DNA of 64,000 nt from UBA4486 sp041984885 (lineage in GTDB: Bacteria; Pseudomonadota; Gammaproteobacteria; Eutrophobiales; Eutrophobiaceae), in assembly GCA_041984885.1 (NCBI GenBank), contig JBHIXH010000007.1:1-64000 (forward strand). Direction: 5' to 3'. Shown in pieces: positions 54,334 through 63,639 of this stretch. The notes under the pieces are model-generated. The model saw only the letters and a list, made by a program, of their open reading frames with translations, did not search any database and was not told the origin of the DNA. The position numbers and the translations under genes were made by a program. Numbering within the stretch: the stretch's first letter is position 1; each line of letters begins with the position of its first letter.

Positions 54334-55539
54334 CTATTTAGAATCTTGTTGTGACGGGGATTCAGCAGCCGACGCATCTGTCTGCTTGTTTTCCATCGCC
54401 TGCAGGCTGGGCATATTTGTCATATCCGGCATTGTCCCGGTTTCTACCCACGTCAATGGTGACAGATTCGGTGTAACCGTCTGACCGGTAGCCGTGATGC
54501 GTTGTATACCATTGATGACAACCTGATCATCAGCAGTTAAACCGTTCTCGATGATCACATAGCCGTTATCCAGCACGGCGCCCGGGGTAATGTAAGTGCG
54601 TGTTACCTTGTTATCCGTATCAACCAGGTAAACAAATTTTTTATTTTGATCCGTATTGATGGCTTTTTCAGGTAACAACAGGACGTCGAAGTTGGATCGG
54701 CCCATTAACCGCGCCCGTCCGAACAGCCCCGGATAGATAATCGAATCCTTGTTCTGCACCAGCGCCCGTCCCTGGATCGTACCGGTGCCGGCGTCGACAA
54801 TATTGTCGACGAAATCCATACGTCCCGGATGCATGAATACAGTTTCATCCTGCAGCTTAATGAATATCGGGTTAGGAACACGGTTACTGCTGGGTCTTTG
54901 TCCCGACCTGTCAAGACGTATGTATTTTAATAACTGGCCCTGCGATGCCTCGAATCTGAAATGTATCGGATCGATGGAGACCACTCGTGACAGGATGGTG
55001 TCATCCGCGCGTACCAGATTACCGATATCGAGAAATGCATCGCTCATCTTGCCGGCGATGGGCGCTGTGACCTGCGTAAATGCCAGTTGCAGGCGTGCTT
55101 CATTTAACTCGGCCTCGGCCACTTTCAGTTCCTGAAAGCGACGATCGAGGTCCTCCTGTGAGATGGCCTGTTTTTCTCTTAGCCCTGTCGCACGCGTATA
55201 TTCTTTTTCGGCCAGTGTGTGTTGTGCCTGGTAGCGTTGCACTTCATAGCGAAACGGACGTGGATCAATAATAAAAAGTACATCGCCCTTGTCGACGACC
55301 TGACCATCGCGGAATTTTTTTTCCATGATGTAACCGGTGACGCGTGATCGCACATCGACCCGTTCTACTGCCTCGAACCTGCCGGTGAATTCTTCCCATT
55401 CCGTAATTTGGTGCTTTAGCGGCTGGGCCACGTCGACCTCTGCAGGTGGTAATTCTGCTACAGCCGCCTGCTGTTCCGGTTCGCAAGCCACGAGCAGTCC
55501 TGCTGCCAGCAACGTCATTAAAATCGAAACTGTCTTCAT
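54334..55539 (-). CDS. RND periplasmic adaptor (membrane fusion) lipoprotein
   Basis: 401 residues. Lipobox LLVACEP with Cys19; barrel-sandwich (lipoyl-like) hybrid motifs VDVRSRVTGYIMEKKFRDGQ and AFTQVTAPIAGKMS; alpha-hairpin about 95-165; beta-barrel and membrane-proximal domains with GLFGRARLM. Typical AcrA/MexE-like adaptor. First gene of the pump operon, with AGGAAAC before its ATG. Its C-terminus is Gln/Ser/Ala-rich and poorly conserved. Confidence 0.94.
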   Translation of the reverse strand: MKTVSILMTLLAAGLLVACEPEQQAAVAELPPAEVDVAQPLKHQITEWEEFTGRFEAVERVDVRSRVTGYIMEKKFRDGQVVDKGDVLFIIDPRPFRYEVQRYQAQHTLAEKEYTRATGLREKQAISQEDLDRRFQELKVAEAELNEARLQLAFTQVTAPIAGKMSDAFLDIGNLVRADDTILSRVVSIDPIHFRFEASQGQLLKYIRLDRSGQRPSSNRVPNPIFIKLQDETVFMHPGRMDFVDNIVDAGTGTIQGRALVQNKDSIIYPGLFGRARLMGRSNFDVLLLPEKAINTDQNKKFVYLVDTDNKVTRTYITPGAVLDNGYVIIENGLTADDQVVINGIQRITATGQTVTPNLSPLTWVETGTMPDMTNMPSLQAMENKQTDASAAESPSQQDSK

Positions 55540-56237
55540 ATTGTTTCCTGCTAAACGTATAAAAAGTGTGATCGCCAGACAGTTCTGACTACCCCTGAAA
55601 ATTGGACATAATGCTAGAGCTTGGTGTCAGCAAAGACTTGCCTTGAATTACTTTATTTTTGCCTGATTCTCTATTTTTTTGCCCCGCACAAAAAATCAAT
55701 TTACTTAATATCTATTTATTTTCAATAACTTATAATATTTATACAAATGAACAATCGGCCATGCTTCTGACAACGTGCAAAACCAACCACGCTCTGTGCA
55801 CACTGCCGTTTACCCTTGGCAGTCTTCGCCATCCCGGCGTTAACAGCGCTAATGACCACGGTGGCAATTACTTTGTAAGGTTAATCCCGCGTTAGTAGTA
55901 ATACTGACGGGGTCTCCACTTCGCAGTCTGACCGGCATGACTTTTATGGAGGACCGATTGGACAGCTCAGGCCAACGGTGCTCGCCATCTCGGTGACTAT
56001 CAAACAGGTTCGAATCGTGAGCGACAGAATTGGTTCCTTCATTGTCGGAGAAACGTCTCGACAAAGCGGGGGAAACGAACACGCCTGTACTCCGTTTTTA
56101 TACCACAGTATCTCGATCAATTATGACGTGCGATGGGCTATACCTGTAATGATCAAACAAGCTTTTTTCTGACACGTCGGCTTTTAAAAAAGCCGGGAGA
56201 CGTTATGAAAGTTTATTTGTTTATCAGTGGCAGGCGT
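55540..56237. other. Gene-poor interval between the RND operon and ppsA
   Basis: About 700 bp. The part next to the adaptor gene (55600-55770) is AT-rich and may contain its promoter. The rest (55780-56160) has higher GC, only short frames with no recognised family, and no inverted-repeat ends that would mark an insertion sequence. A hairpin lies at its ppsA end (listed separately). Confidence 0.6.
56178..56195 (-). terminator. Palindrome downstream of ppsA
   Basis: CGGCTTTT/AAAAGCCG with a two-base centre (18 bp in all), extended by partly paired ACGTC/GACGT flanks, about 43 bp past the ppsA stop on the minus strand. A-rich sequence follows rather than a classical T-run. Probable ppsA transcript end; confidence is moderate. 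Confidence 0.4.
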
Positions 56238-58628
56238 TTATTCGACTTCAACACCGGCGATAAATAACCAGGTATCGATCACTGTGTCCGGATTCAGCGA
56301 TATGCTCTCGATACCTTCCTCGACCAGCCATTTAGCCAGATCCGGATGATCCGAAGGCCCCTGCCCACATATACCTATATATTTACCCGCTTTTCGACAG
56401 GCCTGGATCGCCCGACTCAACATGAATTTTACTGCATCGTTGCGTTCGTCGAACAAACCGGCGACCAGTCCCGAATCACGATCCAGTGCCAGCGTTAATT
56501 GTGTCATGTCATTAGAACCGATTGAAAAACCATCAAAAAACTCCAGAAACTGATCTGCCAGTATCGCGTTGCTTGGCACCTCGCACATCATGATTAACCT
56601 GAGTCCATTTTCACCGCGTTTTAAACCATATTTTTCCAAAAGAGCAACGACATCACGCGCCTGATCCAGTGTGCGTACAAATGGCACCATGACCCAGACA
56701 TTTTCAATACCCATATCTTCGCGTACATAACGCACGGCACGGCATTCAAGTTCAAAGCAATCCTGAAAATCTTCGGATAAATATCGGGATGTGCCGCGAT
56801 AACCGATCATCGGGTTTTCTTCATGCGGTTCGTAGCGTTCCCCGCCAATTAAATTCGCGTATTCGTTCGATTTGAAATCAGACAATCTTACGATTACCGG
56901 ATTTGGCGCGAACGATGCACCGAGCATGGCGACACCCTCGATCAGGTTTTTCACGTAGTAATCGACCGGATCGCCATACGGACGGATACGTTCGACAATT
57001 TTTTGCCGAAGTTCACCTTGCTGCTGATCAAATTCGAGCAACGCACGTGGATGTATACCAATCTTGTTATTGATAATAAATTCGAGCCGGGCAAGACCAA
57101 CACCGGAATTTGGAATCGATGCAAATGACATGGCTTTTCCCGGGTTGCCAACATTCATCATGATCTTCACCGGCGCCGGTGGCATGTTGTCGAGTTCCAC
57201 CCGGTTTACCTTAAAATCCAGTTTGCCGGTATAGATGGCCCCGGTTTCACCTTCCGAGCAGACAACAGTGACCGGCTTGCCCGCCGGAATGACTTCAGTC
57301 GCATTACCGCAACCAACAACCGCTGGCACACCCAGTTCACGCGCAATGATTGCGGCATGGCAGGTACGACCACCGCGATTGGTAACAATCGCTGACGCAC
57401 GTTTCATTACCGGTTCCCAATCCGGATCGGTCATCTCGGTAATTAATACATCGCCCTCCTGTAACGAATCCATATGTTCCAGTTTTTCGATAATACGTGC
57501 ATTGCCGGCACCAATCTTTTGTCCGATTGCCGCACCGGTGGTTAATACATCCCCGGTTTCGTTTAACTGATACCGCTCGATGACATTTGCAGCGTTTCTG
57601 CTTTGAACTGTTTCCGGGCGAGCCTGTACGATATATAACTGCTGGTCTTCGCCATCCAGCGCCCATTCAATATCCATCGGCCTGCCGTAGTGTTCCTCTA
57701 TAATTACCGCCTGCCGCGCGAGGTCTTCCAGTTGTTCATCACTCAGGCAGAACAACGCCGAATCTTCCTCCATGACATCGACGGTTTTTACCAGTTCATC
57801 TGCGTCGCCGTCATCGTTATAAATCATCTTGATCGCCTTGCTGCCGACATTGCGGCTCAGTACCGCCCGTTTGCCTGCTTTCAGGCTAAGTTTGGAAACA
57901 TAAAACTCGTCCGGATTGACAGCCCCCTGGACCACTGTTTCGCCCAGACCATAACTGGCGGTAATGAAGACAACCCCATCAAAACCTGATTCGGTATCGA
58001 TCGTAAACATGACACCACTGGCACCGATGTCACTTCTGACCATGCGTTGCAGGCCGGCAGATAACGCAACTTCTTCGTGGGCGAAGTTTTTATGCACGCG
58101 ATAGGCTATTGCCCGATCATTATATAAGGACGCAAATACCTGTTTGACTTTCAACAATACGCTGTCTATGCCGACAACGTTCAGAAATGTTTCCTGCTGT
58201 CCGGCAAACGACGCATCCGGCAGATCTTCTGCAGTGGCAGACGATCGAACTGCAACCGAGGCACCCTGTGCCAGTCCATCTGACATCTGTTCATAGGCCG
58301 CGACGATCGATTGCTGCAGCTGTGGCTGAAGAGGCGCATCAATGATCCATTGGCGAATTTCCGTGCCGGCATTGGTTAATTTACGCACATCGTTTATATC
58401 CAGACCTTGCAGGCGATCCTGAATGCGTTGGCGCAAATCGTTGTGGTCCAGGAACTCCCAAAAAGCCTGCGCCGTGGTTGCATAACCATCCGGAACACTG
58501 ACGCCGGCTTCGGCCAGACTGCCAATCATTTCGCCGAGAGAGGCATTTTTTCCACCAACGACCCCAACATCCCGCATGCCAAGTTCACGTAAAGGCTTGA
58601 TAGATTCGTTCGAAACGGGTTGTGTCAT
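56238..58628 (-). CDS. ppsA: Phosphoenolpyruvate synthase
   Basis: Converts pyruvate, ATP and water to PEP, AMP and phosphate for gluconeogenesis. 796 residues from the ATG at 58628 (MTQPVSNES): ATP-grasp domain (GGKNASLGEM; AVRSSATAEDLPDASFAGQQ), phosphohistidine swivel domain with the catalytic His in NRGGRTCHAAIIAREL, and PEP-binding TIM barrel ending in GQGPSDHPDLAKWL with a catalytic Cys (ICGQGPS). Downstream of its regulatory protein PpsR, with 53 bp between. Confidence 0.96.
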   Translation of the reverse strand: MTQPVSNESIKPLRELGMRDVGVVGGKNASLGEMIGSLAEAGVSVPDGYATTAQAFWEFLDHNDLRQRIQDRLQGLDINDVRKLTNAGTEIRQWIIDAPLQPQLQQSIVAAYEQMSDGLAQGASVAVRSSATAEDLPDASFAGQQETFLNVVGIDSVLLKVKQVFASLYNDRAIAYRVHKNFAHEEVALSAGLQRMVRSDIGASGVMFTIDTESGFDGVVFITASYGLGETVVQGAVNPDEFYVSKLSLKAGKRAVLSRNVGSKAIKMIYNDDGDADELVKTVDVMEEDSALFCLSDEQLEDLARQAVIIEEHYGRPMDIEWALDGEDQQLYIVQARPETVQSRNAANVIERYQLNETGDVLTTGAAIGQKIGAGNARIIEKLEHMDSLQEGDVLITEMTDPDWEPVMKRASAIVTNRGGRTCHAAIIARELGVPAVVGCGNATEVIPAGKPVTVVCSEGETGAIYTGKLDFKVNRVELDNMPPAPVKIMMNVGNPGKAMSFASIPNSGVGLARLEFIINNKIGIHPRALLEFDQQQGELRQKIVERIRPYGDPVDYYVKNLIEGVAMLGASFAPNPVIVRLSDFKSNEYANLIGGERYEPHEENPMIGYRGTSRYLSEDFQDCFELECRAVRYVREDMGIENVWVMVPFVRTLDQARDVVALLEKYGLKRGENGLRLIMMCEVPSNAILADQFLEFFDGFSIGSNDMTQLTLALDRDSGLVAGLFDERNDAVKFMLSRAIQACRKAGKYIGICGQGPSDHPDLAKWLVEEGIESISLNPDTVIDTWLFIAGVEVE

Positions 58629-58681
58629 TGCTGTTTTACCTGAATATTTTTTTTGTATAACCATTGTTCAGTCAGATAACG

Positions 58682-59527
58682 TTACTTTAATAATTGTTTT
58701 ATCTTAACGACATTGACCGCGATTTCCTCAATCGACATGACGGTCGAATCAAGCACAGTCAAACCGGCTTTTGTCATCATTTTTTCCGCCTGGCGAATTT
58801 CTTTCTGGCACTGTCTGAGCGACGCGTAATCGGATTTTGGTCTGCGTTGTTGACGTATGGCACTAAGTTGATCCGGCTTGATCGTCAAACCAATAATCTT
58901 GTCCATATAAGGAGTGAGAAATTCCGGTAATGCATCGTTATCCAGATCATCATCTGTTAATGGATAATTTGCGGCTTTTATCGAAAAATTCAACGCCAGA
59001 TACAGACAGGTGGGCGTTTTAGCTGAACGGGATACCCCGATAAGGATAACATCTGCGTCCTTGTACTTGCTCGTTGAAACGCCATCGTCATTTTTCATCG
59101 TGTAGTCAATGGCATCAATCCGCTGATTATAGTGACTGTCATCATACTCCTCATGCGGTTTGCCAATCTCATGCGAGGATTCGGTAGCGAGCGCATTTTC
59201 CAACGTACCGATGAACGCCGAATACAGACTGATCACACAGGCATCAGTAGCAGAAATAATCTCCTCTAATTCAGAATCGACGAGCGTACTGAATACGAGC
59301 ACTTCCTGCCCGGTAGTTACCTTCTGCTGTTGAATCTCTTTCGCGACTTTCATTGCCTGGCTCCTTGTCGTGATAAACGGATAATTCCTGTCATCAAATT
59401 CAAATGTGTCGAATTGTGATAACAGGCTTTCACCGATTGCCTCGGCGGTTCTGCCTGTGCGATCTGACACATAGAAAACTGTCCTTTTGTTACAGTTATT
59501 TTTAACGCTGCTGTTCACCGCTATCAA
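58682..59527 (-). CDS. ppsR: PpsR, bifunctional PEP synthase regulatory kinase/pyrophosphorylase
   Basis: DUF299 protein that inactivates PEP synthase by ADP-dependent phosphorylation of a threonine next to the catalytic His and reverses it with phosphate. 281 residues with VFYVSDRTGRTAEAIGESLLSQF at the N-terminus and the P-loop-like ILIGVSRSAKTPTCLYLA near 160. In E. coli ppsR is divergent from ppsA; here both are on the same strand, ppsR first, so they may form an operon. Confidence 0.95.
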   Translation of the reverse strand: MIAVNSSVKNNCNKRTVFYVSDRTGRTAEAIGESLLSQFDTFEFDDRNYPFITTRSQAMKVAKEIQQQKVTTGQEVLVFSTLVDSELEEIISATDACVISLYSAFIGTLENALATESSHEIGKPHEEYDDSHYNQRIDAIDYTMKNDDGVSTSKYKDADVILIGVSRSAKTPTCLYLALNFSIKAANYPLTDDDLDNDALPEFLTPYMDKIIGLTIKPDQLSAIRQQRRPKSDYASLRQCQKEIRQAEKMMTKAGLTVLDSTVMSIEEIAVNVVKIKQLLK

Positions 59528-60743
59528 TTCGACTGTTCAATCAGGAATTCCGCTGGCCGTAGCTCGATTCGATCAGTGGCTTGATCTGTGACCAAAGACC
59601 ACATCGACCGGGCCGGTGTAACCGGGAAATTTTGTAGATAAAAATAACTTCATTGAGAATTTAATTTGAATAATGCGATGCTCACGACCGTGAATAATCG
59701 AATTTTTCCATGTGTTTTTTCCACATCTGTTTCGTCACTACCTGTCGTGGTAATGCCAATCTGTCGTAGCACTGGCATCCTTCAGGCATACAAATCCTGA
59801 TACCGGGATGAATGCTGAACTGATATACCGATTCAACCGGTATTTCGGCGGCCGGCATTCGGTCAAAGGCAACGATATTGGCATCTCCTTCATGTTTCCG
59901 GTGATAGCGCGTAGTCCCAAGTTTAATTCTGTACTTCGGATAATTCAGAATTCACGTCACCACTTCCCAGAAGAAACAGGTTATTGATGTGTTGCAGATA
60001 TCGTATCACCAATACCAGAGCCAGTGCACCGCCATCCGCATCACCCGTAGCGGGCGTGGCCTGAATATTCAGGAGGTCAGGAATACCGGGGGCGTATTCA
60101 ACCAGTTTCCGGGTGTAGCAAAAATTACCCGGCCTCTACGTGAAACGAAAACCGTACATGTTCGGTGCAATGATGCCGGGGTATTCAGACAACACCGGCA
60201 ACAGCAGTCGCAAGTTCACCCGGGCGCTGACGCCGGCACCGGTGCCATCTCGTCATCAGCCTGACCGGGTTTATGCCCCTTCGTACCTGCATCCACGGCA
60301 TTGTTGTGTCTCAGTCTGATTCCGGAGGATTGACACGGATACACGGGGCATTGTTTTCATCGGCAGGGTCAACCGGTTGCACCTGCCCGGCTGATGCCTT
60401 ATCCGCAAAGGCGGAAAATAATAAATATTTCTGATATTTCATATATTTATAAAATATTTTACGCCAGGCAAGGCACAGGTAACGGGAGGATTACTGTGAA
60501 ATTCCTGCTCAAGAACCCGGAATGTCTGCCGATAACACAACAAGCTATTTTAAATTTCCGCTACATATTTAGTGAGACTGCCGATCCATTGAATTTTAGG
60601 GAGTTGATCCGTGTTATTAGCTGCTGAGACCCTGCCAGATAAGTATCTGGACTCGAAACTAATTCCCCCGATTCCGCGATGACGGGGAAATTACAATCAG
60701 AGGAACAGGCAATTTCTCCCGCAACTTTCCCGTAAAACCAACC
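59528..60743. other. 1.2-kb interval without a supported gene
   Basis: The longest gene-free stretch. No frame resembles a protein and no RNA was recognised. It contains a perfect 14-bp palindrome CCTGAATATTCAGG (60060-60073) and an AT-rich tract with the dyad ATATTT-ATA-AAATAT (60443-60457). The ends must hold the ppsR promoter and that of the diguanylate cyclase. It may contain decayed coding sequence or an unknown RNA. Confidence 0.6.
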
Positions 60744-61814
60744 ATGAAAATCTGTGCTAATCGACTTTTTGAACACCTGGTGGATATGACCGCCATCAGG
60801 GATATGGAATTGCTTGAATTTAGCCTGTTACAAACGATTAATCGTTATATGCAGCCGCAGGAACTGCGCCTGTTACGTATCGATAATAAATTCAAAATTC
60901 GAAATGAAATTGTTTATTGCAAGGATACCTGTTCCATCGTCGATCCAAACCATGACCTGGACGAAGACACTTTGCGCGTTATCGAACTCATGCAGGACTC
61001 CGAGGCGGTAGAGCATACACACCAGACTGATGATGGATTTATCTCTTTTTTCGAGATTATGAATTCCAACCATCGGGTTATCTATATCAAGATAATGAAC
61101 ACACATAGCATTTCCCGACAAAACAGGAACCTGCTACTTGGCTTGATCGAAATCTTTAAAAATTATGTCCACTTACTAATCGAAAATAATACAGACTCTC
61201 TCACAGGTCTGCTCAACCGGAAATCCTTTGAAGTAAGCATTGATAAAATCTATGACCTGATACCTTCACTCAGCGAGGAGGAGGACGAAGAGTCAAACGT
61301 TACAAGAATTGAAAAACGCGAGGTTGAGAAAAATCAATACTGGCTTGCCATGATCGATATTGATCATTTCAAGTCCATTAACGATAAATTTGGTCATTTG
61401 TACGGCGATGATGTATTAATTTTATTATCCAACCTGCTTAAATCCTCATTTCGGCAGGATGACCTGATATTCAGGTTCGGAGGGGAAGAATTTGTGCTGA
61501 TTCTGTCCTGTAAGGATATGGAAAATGCCAGAAATGTGCTTGAAAACTTTTTATTAAAAGTCTCCCGGTTCAGGTTCCCGCAAGTCGGCCAGGTGACTGT
61601 CAGTGCAGGCTGCATACAAATTGATAATTATACCTACTACGGCACGCTACTCGACCGTGCTGATATTGCGCTTTATCACTGTAAAGAAACCGGTAGAAAT
61701 TGCGTAACATTTTTTGAGGACATGGTGGAACAGGGATTAATTCACCTTGTAGAGGAACAAACCGGTGAAATCGAACTGTTCGATCCGGAAGCAGACGATT
61801 CAACGACAGCCTGA
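60744..61814 (+). CDS. Diguanylate cyclase with intact GGEEF
   Basis: 356 residues. N-terminal region (about 1-145) has a GAF-like alternation of strands and helices with no membrane segment, so a cytoplasmic sensor is likely. The GGDEF domain begins at DSLTGLLNRKSF (151), has Mg-binding DIDHFKSIND (205-214) and GGEEF at 246-250. An I-site RxxD (RQDD, 237-240) five residues earlier predicts product inhibition. A very acidic insert (SEEEDEESN, 177-185) extends the loop before the first core strand. No good Shine-Dalgarno sequence is seen before this ATG. Confidence 0.92.
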   Translation: MKICANRLFEHLVDMTAIRDMELLEFSLLQTINRYMQPQELRLLRIDNKFKIRNEIVYCKDTCSIVDPNHDLDEDTLRVIELMQDSEAVEHTHQTDDGFISFFEIMNSNHRVIYIKIMNTHSISRQNRNLLLGLIEIFKNYVHLLIENNTDSLTGLLNRKSFEVSIDKIYDLIPSLSEEEDEESNVTRIEKREVEKNQYWLAMIDIDHFKSINDKFGHLYGDDVLILLSNLLKSSFRQDDLIFRFGGEEFVLILSCKDMENARNVLENFLLKVSRFRFPQVGQVTVSAGCIQIDNYTYYGTLLDRADIALYHCKETGRNCVTFFEDMVEQGLIHLVEEQTGEIELFDPEADDSTTA

Positions 61815-61932
61815 CACCTGATCTATTTTTCTGTCCCTACATCGGCCTCGCTATCCTGCCTGAACAGGAATTTCCATACAAAATGATACGCATCCCTGTG
61901 TATCATTTATTTTTCTCTGACTTGCAGGGTGC

Positions 61933-62370
61933 CTAGTTCCAGCTTTGCAACCTGATCTTCCAGTTTCCATCCGGTTGTTTTTCAAGCACGCTGGTAATGT
62001 TGCCTTCGAAGACAATTGAATTGCCGTTCTGATCGACGCGGGTTGCTTCCCACAGTGATGTCGTATAGGCAATATTGTCCCTGACATCCAGTGAAACACG
62101 GGAGATGTTATAGTCAACAATGCCCTGCTGCTTTAATTGATCCAGGTAAATGGCAATCTTGACCGGGCTATCCAGAATTTCACTGCTTGGGGGAAACATC
62201 ACAGCATTGTCAGTGTACAAAGTTGTGATGGGAAGCATATCACCTGAATTTAACTGTGAAATCCATTTACTGTTCAGATCTTCTATACTGCTTTCCTGTG
62301 TTCCGGCAAACCCGAATACTGAATACAGGATCAGGATGGATCCAATTGATAATTGCTTTAAAAGCTTCAT
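61933..62370 (-). CDS. Secreted NTF2-like (SnoaL/DUF4440-type) protein
   Basis: 145 residues: signal peptide about 1-22 (GFAG), then the NTF2-like cone fold pattern: helix (SIEDLNSKWISQLNSGD), TLYTDNAVMFPPSSEI, and paired strands (YTTSLWEATRV; GNWKIRLQSWN). Such proteins bind small ligands or act as polyketide-cyclase-like enzymes; the function here cannot be told. Divergent from a LysR gene, which may regulate it. Confidence 0.8.
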   Translation of the reverse strand: MKLLKQLSIGSILILYSVFGFAGTQESSIEDLNSKWISQLNSGDMLPITTLYTDNAVMFPPSSEILDSPVKIAIYLDQLKQQGIVDYNISRVSLDVRDNIAYTTSLWEATRVDQNGNSIVFEGNITSVLEKQPDGNWKIRLQSWN

Positions 62371-62501
62371 AATAATTTCTCCGGTTTAAAAATGATTAAC
62401 GCTTTATGCTCGAAATAACTATATGTACTGAGGTTGGAGTTAACAATGGGCGTTTGGAACATGCACTCATTCCTGATAAGACATAATCTATCGGACCGGG
62501 A

Positions 62502-63449
62502 ATGGACAGATTAACCAGTTTGAAAGTCTTTTCTGCCGTTGTTCGTCTGGGTACGTTCGCTGCCGCAGCCGAAGAACTCGGCATCTCGAACACGATGTGC
62601 TCAAAATATATTCGTGACCTTGAGTCTTCTCTGGATGCACGCCTGTTGAATCGAACCACGCGTCAGCTCAGCCTGACAGAAGTTGGCCGTGCCTATCATG
62701 AAAAGATCGTGAATATCCTGAACGAGCTGGAGCAGGCCAACCAGTGTGTCTCGGTACTGCAAAACAATCCGGTCGGGACATTGAGAATACTCTCCCCGCC
62801 CTCGCTCGGTTCGTTTCACATTGCCCGGGCAATCAAGGGTTATAAGAACCAGTACCCCAATGTCAGGATTGAACTGATCCTGTCTGATGACCTCGATGAA
62901 AATCTGATAGATCGGGGTATGGATCTGGCTTTTCGCATTGGCGAACTGGAAGACTCCAGTGATGTCGCGTTGAAACTGTCCTCCAGCCGTCTGATTGTTT
63001 CCGCGTCAAACGACTACCTGGAAAAGAATGGTATTCCTGATTCTCCGGCTGATCTGGTAAATCATGCCTGTCTTCAACTGGTCAATCATAATGTTTTCAG
63101 CACGAACTGGAAATTTAATATTGATGGTGTTGAAAAGAGCATTGATACAAAAAGCGATCATCTAAAATCCAACCTGGCAGACCCGTTGCGGATAGCGGCA
63201 ATCAATGGCTGTGGTCTGGTGCAGCTACCTTCCTATGTGGTGGGGCTGGACATACAGGCAGGCAGACTGGAACCGGTATTGGAAGAATTTGAACCCGCTC
63301 CGCTGGCTATCAATCTGGTTTACGCAAACCGTAAACATATGTCGCAGAAGATCCTCAGCTTCGTCGATTACATGCGGGGCTATTTTGAAGATCCGCCTTA
63401 CTGGGACAAATGGATGTTTACATCCAAACAGGCCGGACAGCTCTACTGA
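62502..63449 (+). CDS. LysR-family transcriptional regulator
   Basis: 315 residues with the winged HTH at 1-60 (LTSLKVFSAVVRLGTFAAAAEELGISNTM as the recognition region) and an effector domain typical of the large DsdC/AaeR-like LTTR group (GTLRILSPPSLGSFHIARAI; SYVVGLDIQAGRLEPVLEEF). Transcribed away from the NTF2-like gene and toward the quinone oxidoreductase gene. Effector unknown. Confidence 0.9.
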   Translation: MDRLTSLKVFSAVVRLGTFAAAAEELGISNTMCSKYIRDLESSLDARLLNRTTRQLSLTEVGRAYHEKIVNILNELEQANQCVSVLQNNPVGTLRILSPPSLGSFHIARAIKGYKNQYPNVRIELILSDDLDENLIDRGMDLAFRIGELEDSSDVALKLSSSRLIVSASNDYLEKNGIPDSPADLVNHACLQLVNHNVFSTNWKFNIDGVEKSIDTKSDHLKSNLADPLRIAAINGCGLVQLPSYVVGLDIQAGRLEPVLEEFEPAPLAINLVYANRKHMSQKILSFVDYMRGYFEDPPYWDKWMFTSKQAGQLY

Positions 63450-63639
63450 ATAACCCTGCCATACACTTGATCCTGCCGACGCCACCAGGTAGACGAGTCA
63501 CATTCATTGAGCTGGTCCTATCGATTCCACACAGATTAATTGCATGCCTTTCCGGATTACGCCGGGTTAAGTACCTGGATCAATAATCCTGTTTGTCATT
63601 TCAACCGTAGCAGGTCATTGACTGCTTACGGTTTATTTC

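Noticed and set aside
60120..60185. Sequence reminiscent of a group II intron domain V
   Set aside because: The conserved AGC triad and paired GTTCGG end could not be folded into a domain V; no reverse transcriptase is near.
60394..60627. 77-codon plus-strand frame before the diguanylate cyclase
   Set aside because: No ribosome-binding site, no family, composition unlike neighbouring genes.
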